From: a bacterium
Lineage (GTDB): Bacteria; Vulcanimicrobiota; Vulcanimicrobiia; Vulcanimicrobiales; Vulcanimicrobiaceae
NCBI GenBank assembly: GCA_021790935.1
Contig: JAJYFL010000001.1
Coordinates: 306,617 to 370,616, forward strand
DNA length: 64,000 nucleotides
Direction of reading: 5' to 3'
Part shown: positions 1 to 6,598 of the stretch, piece after piece
Layout of the letters: every line of letters begins with the position of its first letter
Numbering within the stretch: position 1 is the stretch's first letter
Notes under the pieces: model-generated
The model's input: only the letters and a program-made list of their open reading frames with translations
Database searches by the model: none
Told to the model about the DNA's origin: nothing
Position numbers and translations under genes: made by a program

Positions 1-538
1 TGCGAATCTGCATCGGGGAGGTGTGCGGGCGCAACAGCAGGTGATCCGTGAGAAAGAACGAGTCGAAGCCGTCGCGTGCCGGATGATCCGGCGGAATATT
101 GAGCGCGTCGAAATTATAGTAGTCGGGCTCGATCTCCGGGCCCAGCACGACGGCGAACCCGTGGCGTTCGAAATACGCGCAGATGTCGTCCATCACGCGC
201 CGAATCGGATGGATCGAGCCGCGAAGCGGGGCGATTGCCGGGAAGGTGACGTCGATTCGTTTCGCGAGCTCCGCATCGAAGTTTCCGGCCGCGAGCCGGC
301 GCTCGGCTTCGAGCAGCTGCGCCTCCAGCACCTCGACGATCGCGTTGATCGTCTTGCCGGCCGAAGGGCGCTGCGCCGCCGGCAGCTGCCCGATGCCTCG
401 ACGAAGCAGCGTTACCTCGCCGCTACGCCCCAAGAAAGCCACTCGCACGGCTTCGAGGGTGTCGGCATCGGGTGCATCGGCAACGGCGGCATCGAAACGG
501 CCGCGCAACTCGGAGAGTCGGTTTGCTAGTTCGCTCAT
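1..538 (-). CDS. pheS: Phenylalanyl-tRNA synthetase alpha subunit, 3' part outside window
   Basis: Reading leftward from the ATG at 538 gives about 179 codons that run off the window edge. The N-terminal part is the coiled-coil arm that contacts tRNA-Phe. It is followed by the class II synthetase entry: a G-S-I-H-P motif, 'GPEIEPDYYNFDALN', 'HPARDGFDSFF' and 'LLRPHTSPMQI'. These are diagnostic of PheS, which pairs with PheT to charge tRNA-Phe in the cytoplasm. pheT would be expected just beyond position 1 on the same strand. A terminator for the upstream gene lies between 547 and 580, so pheS needs its own promoter or readthrough. No T-box leader is visible upstream. Confidence 0.95.
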   Translation of the reverse strand, partial: MSELANRLSELRGRFDAAVADAPDADTLEAVRVAFLGRSGEVTLLRRGIGQLPAAQRPSAGKTINAIVEVLEAQLLEAERRLAAGNFDAELAKRIDVTFPAIAPLRGSIHPIRRVMDDICAYFERHGFAVVLGPEIEPDYYNFDALNIPPDHPARDGFDSFFLTDHLLLRPHTSPMQIR

Positions 539-546
539 TCGTCCTT

Positions 547-580
547 AAAAAAGAAGGCGCCCGGCGGTTAGTTCCGGGCG
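547..580 (-). terminator. Rho-independent terminator after the yqzL-like gene
   Basis: On the minus strand a 7-bp perfect GC stem (CGCCCGG/CCGGGCG, 580-574 with 564-558) with a 9-nt loop is followed by CCTTC and a run of six T. It lies 37 bp past the stop of the small gene at 617 and just before pheS. It could also act as an attenuator for pheS. Confidence 0.7.
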
Positions 581-616
581 TTCTTCAAATCCACTCTTTT
601 CCGTCGTAATCGACGG

Positions 617-718
617 TCAGGTCGGGACCGGAGTCGGGTGCAAGTGCCGGTAGATCAAATATGCGTTTATCGAACCCGTGTTTGCAAAGATCGTCCAAAA
701 GAATTCGGAGGTCGCCAT
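617..718 (-). CDS. YqzL-like small protein (33 aa)
   Basis: A 33-codon gene read from the ATG at 718 to a TGA at 619-617. The product begins MATSEFFWTIFANTGSINAY and continues with LIYRHL. The pattern F-W-x(2)-F-x(2)-T-G-S-I-x-A-Y-L resembles the YqzL family of very short proteins known from Firmicutes, which has no known function. A purine-rich AAAAGGAG lies about 13 nt upstream, a little farther than ideal. It has its own extended -10 promoter and terminator, which supports a real gene. A competing frame over 585-788 overlaps it but lacks a family match, so I reject that one. Family assignment is from motif memory only. Confidence 0.6.
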   Translation of the reverse strand: MATSEFFWTIFANTGSINAYLIYRHLHPTPVPT

Positions 719-778
719 CGGCTTTGTGGGTCTCCTTTTCTCGGCAGTTTGACTCCGCACGACCGTGCGAATGGGAGC

Positions 779-787
779 AGTATACCA
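779..787 (-). promoter_or_regulatory. Extended -10 promoter of the yqzL-like gene
   Basis: On the minus strand TGG-TATACT (784-779 is the hexamer) matches an extended -10. No good -35 is visible at the usual spacing. Transcription would start near 772, giving a leader of about 54 nt. Confidence 0.45.
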
Positions 788-872
788 CGCGAGTTTTGCG
801 GCGGGTAGTCTTGACTTTTTGCCCGGGAACTACTGTCTTGACAAGGCCCCCTCAGGAGCATCATGACGCCGG

Positions 873-1646
873 TCATCCTCGCTTCGCGGCCTCGTAGAGG
901 GCGATCGAGCCGGCCGCAGCGGCGTTCAGGCTCTCGGCCGGGCCTGCCATCGGGATGGCCACCAAACGGCTGCAGAGGGCGCTCCAAGGGCCCAGACCGT
1001 GCCGTTCGCTGCCGACCGCCAGGATCGTACGGGGGCCGAACGGCGCCCGGCCCAAGGGCTCGCCCGCGGCGGCGGTGCCGACGACTTCGAAAGCGTGCCG
1101 TCGGGCGGCCGCCTGCAGTTCCTCACAGGCCGCACGGGCGAGGCGCTGCCGGAAGATGGCGCCCATCGCTCCACGGACCACCTTTGGCTGGTACGGCTCG
1201 ACGCCGCCCGATCCGAAGATCGCCCGGTCGACGCCGAACGCTTCGGCCGAGCGCAGCAACGTACCGGCGTTCCCGGGGTCGTTGAGATCGGCCAGGAGCA
1301 GAATGGTGCCCGGTGCTGCCAGCAGCTCGTCGAGAGGGTGCAGCAGCATCGGAGCTACCGCGAGCAGCCCGGAGGGCGTATCGAGATCGGAGAGTTTCGC
1401 GAAGGTTCGTTCGTCGACCAGGTAGACCGGCGTGCCGGAGCTCTCCAAGGCTCGAACTTGCGCCGCATCGTCATAGGCACGCTGCGTCGCGTAGAGCGCT
1501 TCGATCGCAACCCGGCTGCGCAGCGCTTCGTCCAGCAGCGTCGGTCCCTCGAAAGAGAAACGGCCGTGCTCGCGGCGCCCTTTCTTGGAGAGCAGTTGGC
1601 GGGCGAATTCGACGCGCGGGTGATGCGCGCCCAGCGTCGTCGGCAT
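873..1646 (-). CDS. TrmH/SpoU-family RNA 2'-O-methyltransferase
   Basis: A protein of 257 aa that transfers a methyl group from SAM to a ribose 2'-OH of rRNA or tRNA. An N-terminal substrate-binding region (about residues 1-95, with 'GRFSFEGPTLLDEAL') is followed by the knotted SPOUT domain. Its three signature motifs are present: 'LNDPGNAGTLLRSAEAFG' (motif 1), 'AVGSERHGL' (motif 2) and 'IPMAGPAESLNAAAAGSI' (motif 3). The layout fits the RlmB/TsnR/YsgA group. Location near pheS and infC-rpmI-rplT matches the Firmicute order where a TrmH methylase precedes pheS. The exact target nucleotide cannot be read from the sequence. It starts 4 bp after the stop of the small membrane gene, so the two are probably co-transcribed. 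Confidence 0.9.
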   Translation of the reverse strand: MPTTLGAHHPRVEFARQLLSKKGRREHGRFSFEGPTLLDEALRSRVAIEALYATQRAYDDAAQVRALESSGTPVYLVDERTFAKLSDLDTPSGLLAVAPMLLHPLDELLAAPGTILLLADLNDPGNAGTLLRSAEAFGVDRAIFGSGGVEPYQPKVVRGAMGAIFRQRLARAACEELQAAARRHAFEVVGTAAAGEPLGRAPFGPRTILAVGSERHGLGPWSALCSRLVAIPMAGPAESLNAAAAGSIALYEAAKRG

Positions 1647-1650
1647 CGCT

Positions 1651-1860
1651 TTAGCGCATCGGCGTGCGGTGCATCTGCCAGGCCCGCAACGCGATCATGA
1701 TGCCTCCGGAGAGTATCGCCGCGATGGCTATGGCGATCCGGTCGTTGAAATGGTGCGGCACCACGAAATGCAGCATCAGGAACGCGATCAGGGCGAATAT
1801 TAGGGCGAAGAGGAGCAGCCAGCGGAGTTCCTGGCCGATCGACGATTGGTTGTTACGCAC
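1651..1860 (-). CDS. Small two-helix membrane protein, unknown function
   Basis: A protein of 69 aa starting at a GTG (1860-1858). Two hydrophobic stretches (about residues 14-34 and 41-59) flank a short polar segment 'HHFNDR', so it is probably a hairpin in the inner membrane. The C-terminus is basic. No family recognised. It lies 4 bp upstream of the TrmH gene on the same strand and diverges from the Nudix gene. No clear Shine-Dalgarno is visible before the GTG. Confidence 0.6.
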   Translation of the reverse strand: MRNNQSSIGQELRWLLLFALIFALIAFLMLHFVVPHHFNDRIAIAIAAILSGGIMIALRAWQMHRTPMR

Positions 1861-1910
1861 GGTTGAAGGTGTACGAGGCGTCCGGCCGCTTCTCCGTTAA
1901 TCCATCGGTC

Positions 1911-2438
1911 ATGGACGGCCGAACGAAGGTTGTGGACTCACGCGAAGCCTTTAGCGGGCGCGTCTTCCGCGTCCGCGTCGACACGGTGCGGATCGAAGGT
2001 ACGCAGGGGCGCGTCGACGTCGTGGAACACGGGGGGTCGGTCGCGATCCTCGCCTGCCCGGAGCCCGGCCAGCTCGTCCTCGTCCGGCAGTACCGGCATC
2101 CGGCCCGGCGGGCGCTCTGGGAGATTCCAGCCGGGACGATGGAGCCGGACGAGGAGCCCGTGGCCGCCGCCGCCCGCGAGCTGGCCGAGGAGACCGGCCT
2201 CATCGCGGCGCGCGTGACGCCGCTCTATACGGCCTGGGTGACTCCGGGATTCTGCACCGAGCGGATGCATCTCTTCCTCGCCGATGGATTGACCGCAGGG
2301 GCGCAGCATCTCGACGCCGACGAGCACATCGAGGTCGGCACCTTCACCCTCGACCAGGCCTGGGCGATCGCGAAGCAAGGCGACTCCGCCGATATGAAAA
2401 CGCTGCTCGCACTTCTATGGATGAGCGCGCGGGCGTAA
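1911..2438 (+). CDS. Nudix hydrolase, probable ADP-ribose pyrophosphatase
   Basis: About 175 aa from the ATG at 1911; an in-frame TTG at 1863 would add 16 poorly conserved residues. The Nudix box GX5EX7REUXEEXGU is complete: G-T-M-E-P-D-E-E, then 'RELAEETGL'. The preceding 'LVRQYRHPARRALWEIPAG' is typical of the NudF/ADP-ribose pyrophosphatase branch, which splits ADP-ribose into AMP and ribose 5-phosphate. It is a cytosolic housecleaning enzyme. It lies alone on the plus strand within the minus-strand translation cluster. No strong ribosome-binding site precedes the ATG. Confidence 0.88.
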   Translation: MDGRTKVVDSREAFSGRVFRVRVDTVRIEGTQGRVDVVEHGGSVAILACPEPGQLVLVRQYRHPARRALWEIPAGTMEPDEEPVAAAARELAEETGLIAARVTPLYTAWVTPGFCTERMHLFLADGLTAGAQHLDADEHIEVGTFTLDQAWAIAKQGDSADMKTLLALLWMSARA

Positions 2439-2470
2439 CGGGCCAACGCCTCCGGGAAACGCTCCTAGAG

Positions 2471-2830
2471 TTACCTGCCGACGGCCGTTTTGGCGATCTG
2501 CAGCAGCGAACCGAATGCCTTTCCGTCCGAAACCGCCAGCTCGGCCAGCGCCTTGCGGTTGAGCGTTACGCCCGATTTTTTGAGGCCGTTCATGAAGACG
2601 GAGTAGCTCAAGCCTTCTTTGCGAGCGGCGGCGTTGATGCGGCTGATCCACAACGAGCGGAAATCGCGCTTGCGAACGCGCCGGTCGCGGAAGGCGTATG
2701 CGAGCGAGTGCAGCAGGGCTTCGTTCGCAACGCGATAGTTGCGCCGGCGCGCCGCGCGAAAGCCCTTGACGAGCTTCATTACCTTGCGGCGGTGCTTGAG
2801 GCCGTGAACGCCGCGTTTGATGCGTGCCAT
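2471..2830 (-). CDS. rplT: 50S ribosomal protein L20
   Basis: A protein of 119 aa with the highly conserved L20 start 'MARIKRGVHGLKHRRKVMKL' and the 'YRVANEALLHSLAYAFRDRR' core, ending in the globular C-terminal domain with 'GVTLNRKALAELA'. L20 binds 23S rRNA early in large-subunit assembly, and in several bacteria it represses its own operon by binding the leader mRNA. Third gene of infC-rpmI-rplT, 17 bp after rpmI. The 3' end faces the Nudix gene. Confidence 0.98.
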   Translation of the reverse strand: MARIKRGVHGLKHRRKVMKLVKGFRAARRRNYRVANEALLHSLAYAFRDRRVRKRDFRSLWISRINAAARKEGLSYSVFMNGLKKSGVTLNRKALAELAVSDGKAFGSLLQIAKTAVGR

Positions 2831-2847
2831 ATCTGTTCGAGCCCTCC

Positions 2848-3054
2848 CTATACCAAGTACGGGATCATCGGCGCGATGCGCTTGAGGTCGCCCTTGAACA
2901 CCGGTTGATCCTTGCGGAAATTACGCTTGCGCTTGCGCGTTTTCTTACTGAGAATGTGGCCGCAGCCGCTGAACTGGTGACGGTGCGTTACTTTGCCGTT
3001 CGCACTTACTTTCACGCGTTTGGCGGTTCCGCGGTGGGTTCGAATCTTAGGCAC
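2848..3054 (-). CDS. rpmI: 50S ribosomal protein L35
   Basis: A protein of 68 aa starting at a GTG (3054-3052): 'MPKIRTHRGTAKRVKVSANG', then 'HILSKKTRKRKRNFRK', the L35 signature. It is a small basic protein of the large subunit. The start overlaps the end of infC by 8 bp, so translation is probably coupled to infC. Confidence 0.97.
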   Translation of the reverse strand: MPKIRTHRGTAKRVKVSANGKVTHRHQFSGCGHILSKKTRKRKRNFRKDQPVFKGDLKRIAPMIPYLV

Positions 3055-3652
3055 TGGGCTGCTCCTCCGTCGTAGCGTGTGCGTGCGGTTTTCCGTCTCT
3101 CTCCGATTCGCGTAGGGACGAGAACTTCGGAGGGCCGGCGGGTACCGCGCGAGGCGCTAGAATCATAAACATGTTCTTACCTTCGAGCTTCGGTTCGCGC
3201 TCGACGGTCGCAATCGGTGCCATATCTTCGGCCATCCGATCCAAGAGTTTCCGCCCGAAGACGGTGTAGGTAATCTCGCGTCCGCGAAACATGATCGTAA
3301 CCTTGATCTTACTGCCGTCCTGTATCAAGCGCTCGGCCATACGAGCTTTGGTTTCGTAGTCGTGCGTCTCGATCTTGGGGCGCAGCTTCACTTCGCGGAG
3401 TTCGAAATTCTTCTGTTTCTTGCGGGTATCTTTATCTTTCTTCGACTGCTCGTACTTCAAACGACCGTAGTCGCCGATTCTGCAAACCGGCGGCTGCGCG
3501 GTGGGCGATACTTCGATAAGATCGAGTCCGGCCGAGCGCGCGCGGGTTTGGGCGTCCTCGGTTAGCATGATCCCAAGTTGCGAGCCGTCTTCGTCGATCA
3601 CGCGAACTTGGCGGATACGGATCTGGTCGTTTACGCGGAGCGGTCGAGCTAT
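3047..3652 (-). CDS. infC: Translation initiation factor IF-3, probable AUA start
   Basis: Binds the 30S subunit, prevents 70S formation and proofreads start codons. The conserved N-terminus R-V-N-D-Q-I-R-I-R-Q-V-R-V-I-D-E-D-G is in frame upstream of the first canonical start (GTG 3601), so translation must begin earlier. The only suitable site is an ATA codon at 3652-3650, 8 nt after an AAAGGAG Shine-Dalgarno (3667-3661), giving 201 aa, a normal length. N domain, lysine-rich linker ('QSKKDKDTRKKQKNFE') and C domain ('REITYTVFGRKLLDRM') are all present. E. coli infC starts with AUU and is autoregulated through it; AUA would serve the same discrimination. The C-terminus overlaps rpmI by 8 bp. 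Confidence 0.93.
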   Translation of the reverse strand: MARPLRVNDQIRIRQVRVIDEDGSQLGIMLTEDAQTRARSAGLDLIEVSPTAQPPVCRIGDYGRLKYEQSKKDKDTRKKQKNFELREVKLRPKIETHDYETKARMAERLIQDGSKIKVTIMFRGREITYTVFGRKLLDRMAEDMAPIATVEREPKLEGKNMFMILAPRAVPAGPPKFSSLRESERDGKPHAHATTEEQPSA

Positions 3653-3828
3653 GGCAAAGTCTCCTTTTAACCCCTATCGCGACGGTCGCGACGAGCGCCA
3701 AGCGGGGCGGCAAAAAAAATGGCGCCGCCGAAGCGACCCCATCGAACGGAACCAGCCGGCGGCCCCTTGGATGAAGACCGGATCGCCCGAAGGCATCCGG
3801 TGAGGACCCCTGCGGGCCCTACTTCGGC
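3653..3828 (-). promoter_or_regulatory. Structured 5' leader of infC-rpmI-rplT
   Basis: About 175 nt lie between the predicted transcription start and the infC AUA codon. The leader holds a hairpin with a UUCG loop (3778-3800: CCGGAT and ATCCGG arms, inner GCC/GGC, one bulge), then the terminator-like hairpin at 3712-3763, then the Shine-Dalgarno. The layout resembles L20-controlled attenuator leaders described in Bacillus. It has no sequence match I can verify. Confidence 0.5.
3712..3763 (-). terminator. Attenuator-like hairpin in the infC leader
   Basis: On the minus strand GCCGCCG pairs with CGGCGGC across a loop of about 27 nt, followed by GCCA and eight consecutive T (complement of 3719-3712). 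It sits inside the leader, about 60 nt before the infC start, so it looks like a conditional terminator rather than the end of a gene. Confidence 0.5.
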
Positions 3829-3834
3829 CCCCGG

Positions 3835-3864
3835 AGCATACCACGAGGCGTCACGCCGGTGCAA
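3835..3864 (-). promoter_or_regulatory. Promoter of infC-rpmI-rplT
   Basis: Minus-strand TTGCAC (3864-3859), an 18-nt spacer ending in TGG, and TATGCT (3840-3835) form a sigma-70-type promoter with an extended -10. The -35 is only a partial match. It lies between infC and the divergent M61 gene. Confidence 0.45.
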
Positions 3865-3926
3865 GGGCGCGGTGCTTCGGGCCCGGCAGGCAGTGCCGCC
3901 GTGCTAGGGCAGCGAACCTCGCGACG

Positions 3927-5804
3927 ATGAAGAATGTCGCCCTACGCGCGGCCGCTTTTTGTGCGGTCGCCTTTGCCGCAGTGCTCGCTTGCCTCATGCC
4001 TGCCGCCGCCGCGCAGCCGATCCGGCTGGTGGTCGACGTCTCCCAGGCGCCCTCGCAGAACATCGTGCGGACCCACGAGACGATTCCCGTGCGCCCGGGA
4101 CCACTGACCCTCTATTATCCGAAGTGGATTCCCGGAGAGCATCAGCCGGTCGGACCGATCGTCAACGTCGCCGATCTCACGATCCGGGCGGACGGCCGGA
4201 CGATTCCCTGGCGGCGCAACCCGCTCGACATGTTCGCGTTCGAGACGGACGTGCCGAAGGGCGTGCGGTCGATCGACGTCCACTTCACCTACCTTGGCGC
4301 CACCTTCGGCCGGTACTCGTCGTCGCGCTTGGCCACGCCGAACATGCTGGTCATCACGTGGAATCAGAATCTGCTCTACCCTTCGACCGGCACGATCCAG
4401 GATACGATCTTCGCGCCGAGCATCGTGTTGCCGGGCGAGAACTGGAAGTACGCGACGGCACTCTACGATCCGCGGCGCGACGGCAATACGGTGACCTTCG
4501 CGCGGACGTCGCTCGAGCATCTCGTCGACTCGCCGCTCGACTCGTGCGTCAACTTCCGTCAATGGGTGCTCTGGCACGGGGGCGGAACCGATCCCGGCAC
4601 CGTTACCCTCAACGCGTGCGCCGACGTGCCGTCGGAGCTCGACGCGAAGCCCGCGACCATCGATCACTTCAAAGCGCTCGTACGGGAGATGCTGGCGATG
4701 TACGGCGCGCGTCACTGGCACGACTATCACTTCTTGCTGACGCTCAGCGACGTAATACCGGGCGAAGGCGTCGAACATCACGAGTCCAGCGACGACGGCG
4801 AGGGCGGCAACTACCTGATCGACCCGAAGGCGCTCGAGCGCGGCGGCGACCTGCTCTCGCACGAGTTCAACCACTCGTGGGACGGCAAGTACCGCATGCC
4901 CGCCGGCCTCTATCCGAAGAATCTGCAGCTGCCCTACGACGATTCGCTGCTCTGGGTGTACGAGGGCATGACGCAGTACTATGGCGACGTCATGTCGTTT
5001 CGCGACGGCATCCGCAAAGCGAAGGACTGGCCCGATCAGATCGCGTCGTTCTGGGCGCATTACGACAACGAGCCGGGCCGGAAGTGGCGTTCGCTAGGCG
5101 ATACGGCGACCTCGGGGCCCTTCATCTATCAAGCGCCGTTCGGCTATGGAGCCGAGCGGCGCGGCGAGGATTTCTACACCGAAGCGGCGCTGATGTGGCT
5201 GAGGGCCGACAGCATCATCCGCGCGCGTTCGCACGGCACGAAATCGCTCGATACGTTCGCGCGCGCCTTCTTCGGGCAGAGAAACACCGGCCCGATCGTG
5301 GTGACCTACGATCGAGCGGACGTGATTGCGGGCCTGAACGCGGTCGTCCCTTACGACTGGGCGGGATTCTTCCATAAATGGATCGACGATATCGCGATCC
5401 ATCCGCCCGACGGATTTACCGCCGACGGCTGGAAACTGGTCTACACCGAAAAGCCGTCGCATTGGGTCAAGAAGAACGACTTCTGGTATTCGCTCGGTTT
5501 CTCGGCCGTCCACGGCAGCGTCGGCGACGTGCGATTTGGTTCCCCCGCATGGAAGGCGAGCTTGGGTATCGACACCAAACTCGTCGCGGTGGACGGGCGA
5601 GCCTATTCCGACGGCCTGCTCTACGACGCACTCAAGGAAGCGCATACGTCTCACGCCCCGATCGTCTTGCTGGTCGAGCACGGCAACGCCTACCGGACGA
5701 TCTCGATCGCATACGGCGGCGGCCCCCGGTACCCGCATCTCCAGCGCATACCGGGCAAGCCCGACGTACTCGACGAGGTGATCAAACCGCGCCGAAAGAT
5801 GTAA
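3927..5804 (+). CDS. Secreted M61-family metallopeptidase with PDZ domain
   Basis: A protein of 625 aa. An N-terminal signal peptide (about residues 1-30, ending PAAAAQ) directs export. The domain order fits M61 glycyl aminopeptidases: N-terminal beta domain, thermolysin-like catalytic domain with zinc motif H-E-F-N-H followed by 'SWDGKYRMPAGLYPKNLQ' and the downstream glutamate in 'LLWVYEGMTQYYGD', then a C-terminal PDZ domain (about residues 505-610, with 'WYSLGFSAV' and 'GIDTKLVAVDGRAYSD'). It probably trims peptides with N-terminal Gly or Ala outside the cytoplasm. It diverges from infC. Its last codon ATG runs straight into TAA, and the methyltransferase frame is open at this point. Confidence 0.9.
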   Translation: MKNVALRAAAFCAVAFAAVLACLMPAAAAQPIRLVVDVSQAPSQNIVRTHETIPVRPGPLTLYYPKWIPGEHQPVGPIVNVADLTIRADGRTIPWRRNPLDMFAFETDVPKGVRSIDVHFTYLGATFGRYSSSRLATPNMLVITWNQNLLYPSTGTIQDTIFAPSIVLPGENWKYATALYDPRRDGNTVTFARTSLEHLVDSPLDSCVNFRQWVLWHGGGTDPGTVTLNACADVPSELDAKPATIDHFKALVREMLAMYGARHWHDYHFLLTLSDVIPGEGVEHHESSDDGEGGNYLIDPKALERGGDLLSHEFNHSWDGKYRMPAGLYPKNLQLPYDDSLLWVYEGMTQYYGDVMSFRDGIRKAKDWPDQIASFWAHYDNEPGRKWRSLGDTATSGPFIYQAPFGYGAERRGEDFYTEAALMWLRADSIIRARSHGTKSLDTFARAFFGQRNTGPIVVTYDRADVIAGLNAVVPYDWAGFFHKWIDDIAIHPPDGFTADGWKLVYTEKPSHWVKKNDFWYSLGFSAVHGSVGDVRFGSPAWKASLGIDTKLVAVDGRAYSDGLLYDALKEAHTSHAPIVLLVEHGNAYRTISIAYGGGPRYPHLQRIPGKPDVLDEVIKPRRKM

Positions 5805-6598
5805 CGCATCCGTTCAGCGCAGCGGACGCGCACCGTTCGCGCAATCTGATCGGCTATCTCGACGAAGCCGCCCGCATCGCCGCGGAGGGCAAGCGCGCGA
5901 GCTACGCAGCGCTCGGGATCGCCGCCGGCATGCGCGTGCTCGATGTGGGGTGCGGAACCGGCGACGACGCACGCGCCGTCGCCGAGATCGTGGGCCCCTC
6001 GGGGCGTTGCGTCGGCGTCGATGCGAGTTCCATGATGGTAGATGAAGCGCGCCGTCGCGGCGGCCCGCCGCACGTCGAGTTCGTCCTCGCGCCGGCGGAT
6101 GCGCTGCCGTTCGGCGATGCATCGTTTGATGCGGTGCGCGCCGAGCGCGTCTTTCAACATCTGCGCGAGCCCGACGCGGCCGCGCGCGAAGCTTTTCGCG
6201 TGCTCGCGTGCGGCGGCCGCGCGCTGCTGCTCGATCAGGATTGGGAGACGCTCGTCGTCGCCGGCGCCGGCCGGGCCGCAACCAGGCGCATCCTCAACGC
6301 CTTCGCCGATCGCCTCGCCAACGGTTGGGCCGGCCGCAATCAGTATGCCACGCTCAAACGCGCCGGCTTCGACGAGGTCGCCGTTACGCCGTTTTTCGTG
6401 ACGCTGCCGTTCGGCGCGGCCTACGCGCTCCTACTCGACGACGCGGTTGAGTCTGCCAAGGAGTCGGGTGCCGTCGGCGGCGAGGAGGCCGAGGAGTGGG
6501 TGCGCGAGCTGCTTGCGGCGCATGGCCGCGGCGAGTTCTACTGCGCCTTCGGCCTTTTTGCAGCGATCGGTCGTAAACCGCCTGAGAGTCAGGCGTAA
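5801..6598 (+). CDS. SAM-dependent class I methyltransferase, start codon unclear
   Basis: The recognisable protein begins around 'HRSRNLIGYLDEAARIAAEG' and has a class I fold: motif I 'MRVLDVGCGTGDDARA', an acidic end of beta-2 (GVDASSMM), 'ADALPFGDASFDAVRAERVF' and 'VLACGGRALLLDQDW'. It resembles UbiE/Methyltransf_11 enzymes; the substrate is unknown. Between the end of the M61 gene and motif I there is no in-frame ATG, GTG or TTG. The nearest upstream ATG lies about 250 bp inside the M61 gene. The given start is the GTA that overlaps the M61 ATG-TAA junction and is only a placeholder. Translation could be coupled through a non-canonical codon, or the sequence may hold a frameshift. The 3' end overlaps the convergent acyl-CoA synthetase by 10 bp. 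Confidence 0.75.
   Translation, partial: VTHPFSAADAHRSRNLIGYLDEAARIAAEGKRASYAALGIAAGMRVLDVGCGTGDDARAVAEIVGPSGRCVGVDASSMMVDEARRRGGPPHVEFVLAPADALPFGDASFDAVRAERVFQHLREPDAAAREAFRVLACGGRALLLDQDWETLVVAGAGRAATRRILNAFADRLANGWAGRNQYATLKRAGFDEVAVTPFFVTLPFGAAYALLLDDAVESAKESGAVGGEEAEEWVRELLAAHGRGEFYCAFGLFAAIGRKPPESQA

Noticed and set aside
585..788. 67-codon frame on the minus strand before pheS
   Set aside because: Overlaps the better-supported 33-aa YqzL-like gene in another frame, lacks a ribosome-binding site at its ATG, and matches no family.
539..872. T-box leader for pheS
   Set aside because: No T-box consensus (TGGNACCGCG) or specifier-loop layout; the space is taken by a small gene and its terminator.
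3942..5060. Long antisense open frame (372 codons) opposite the M61 peptidase
   Set aside because: Arg/Val-rich low-complexity translation with no domain; a mirror of a high-GC coding gene.
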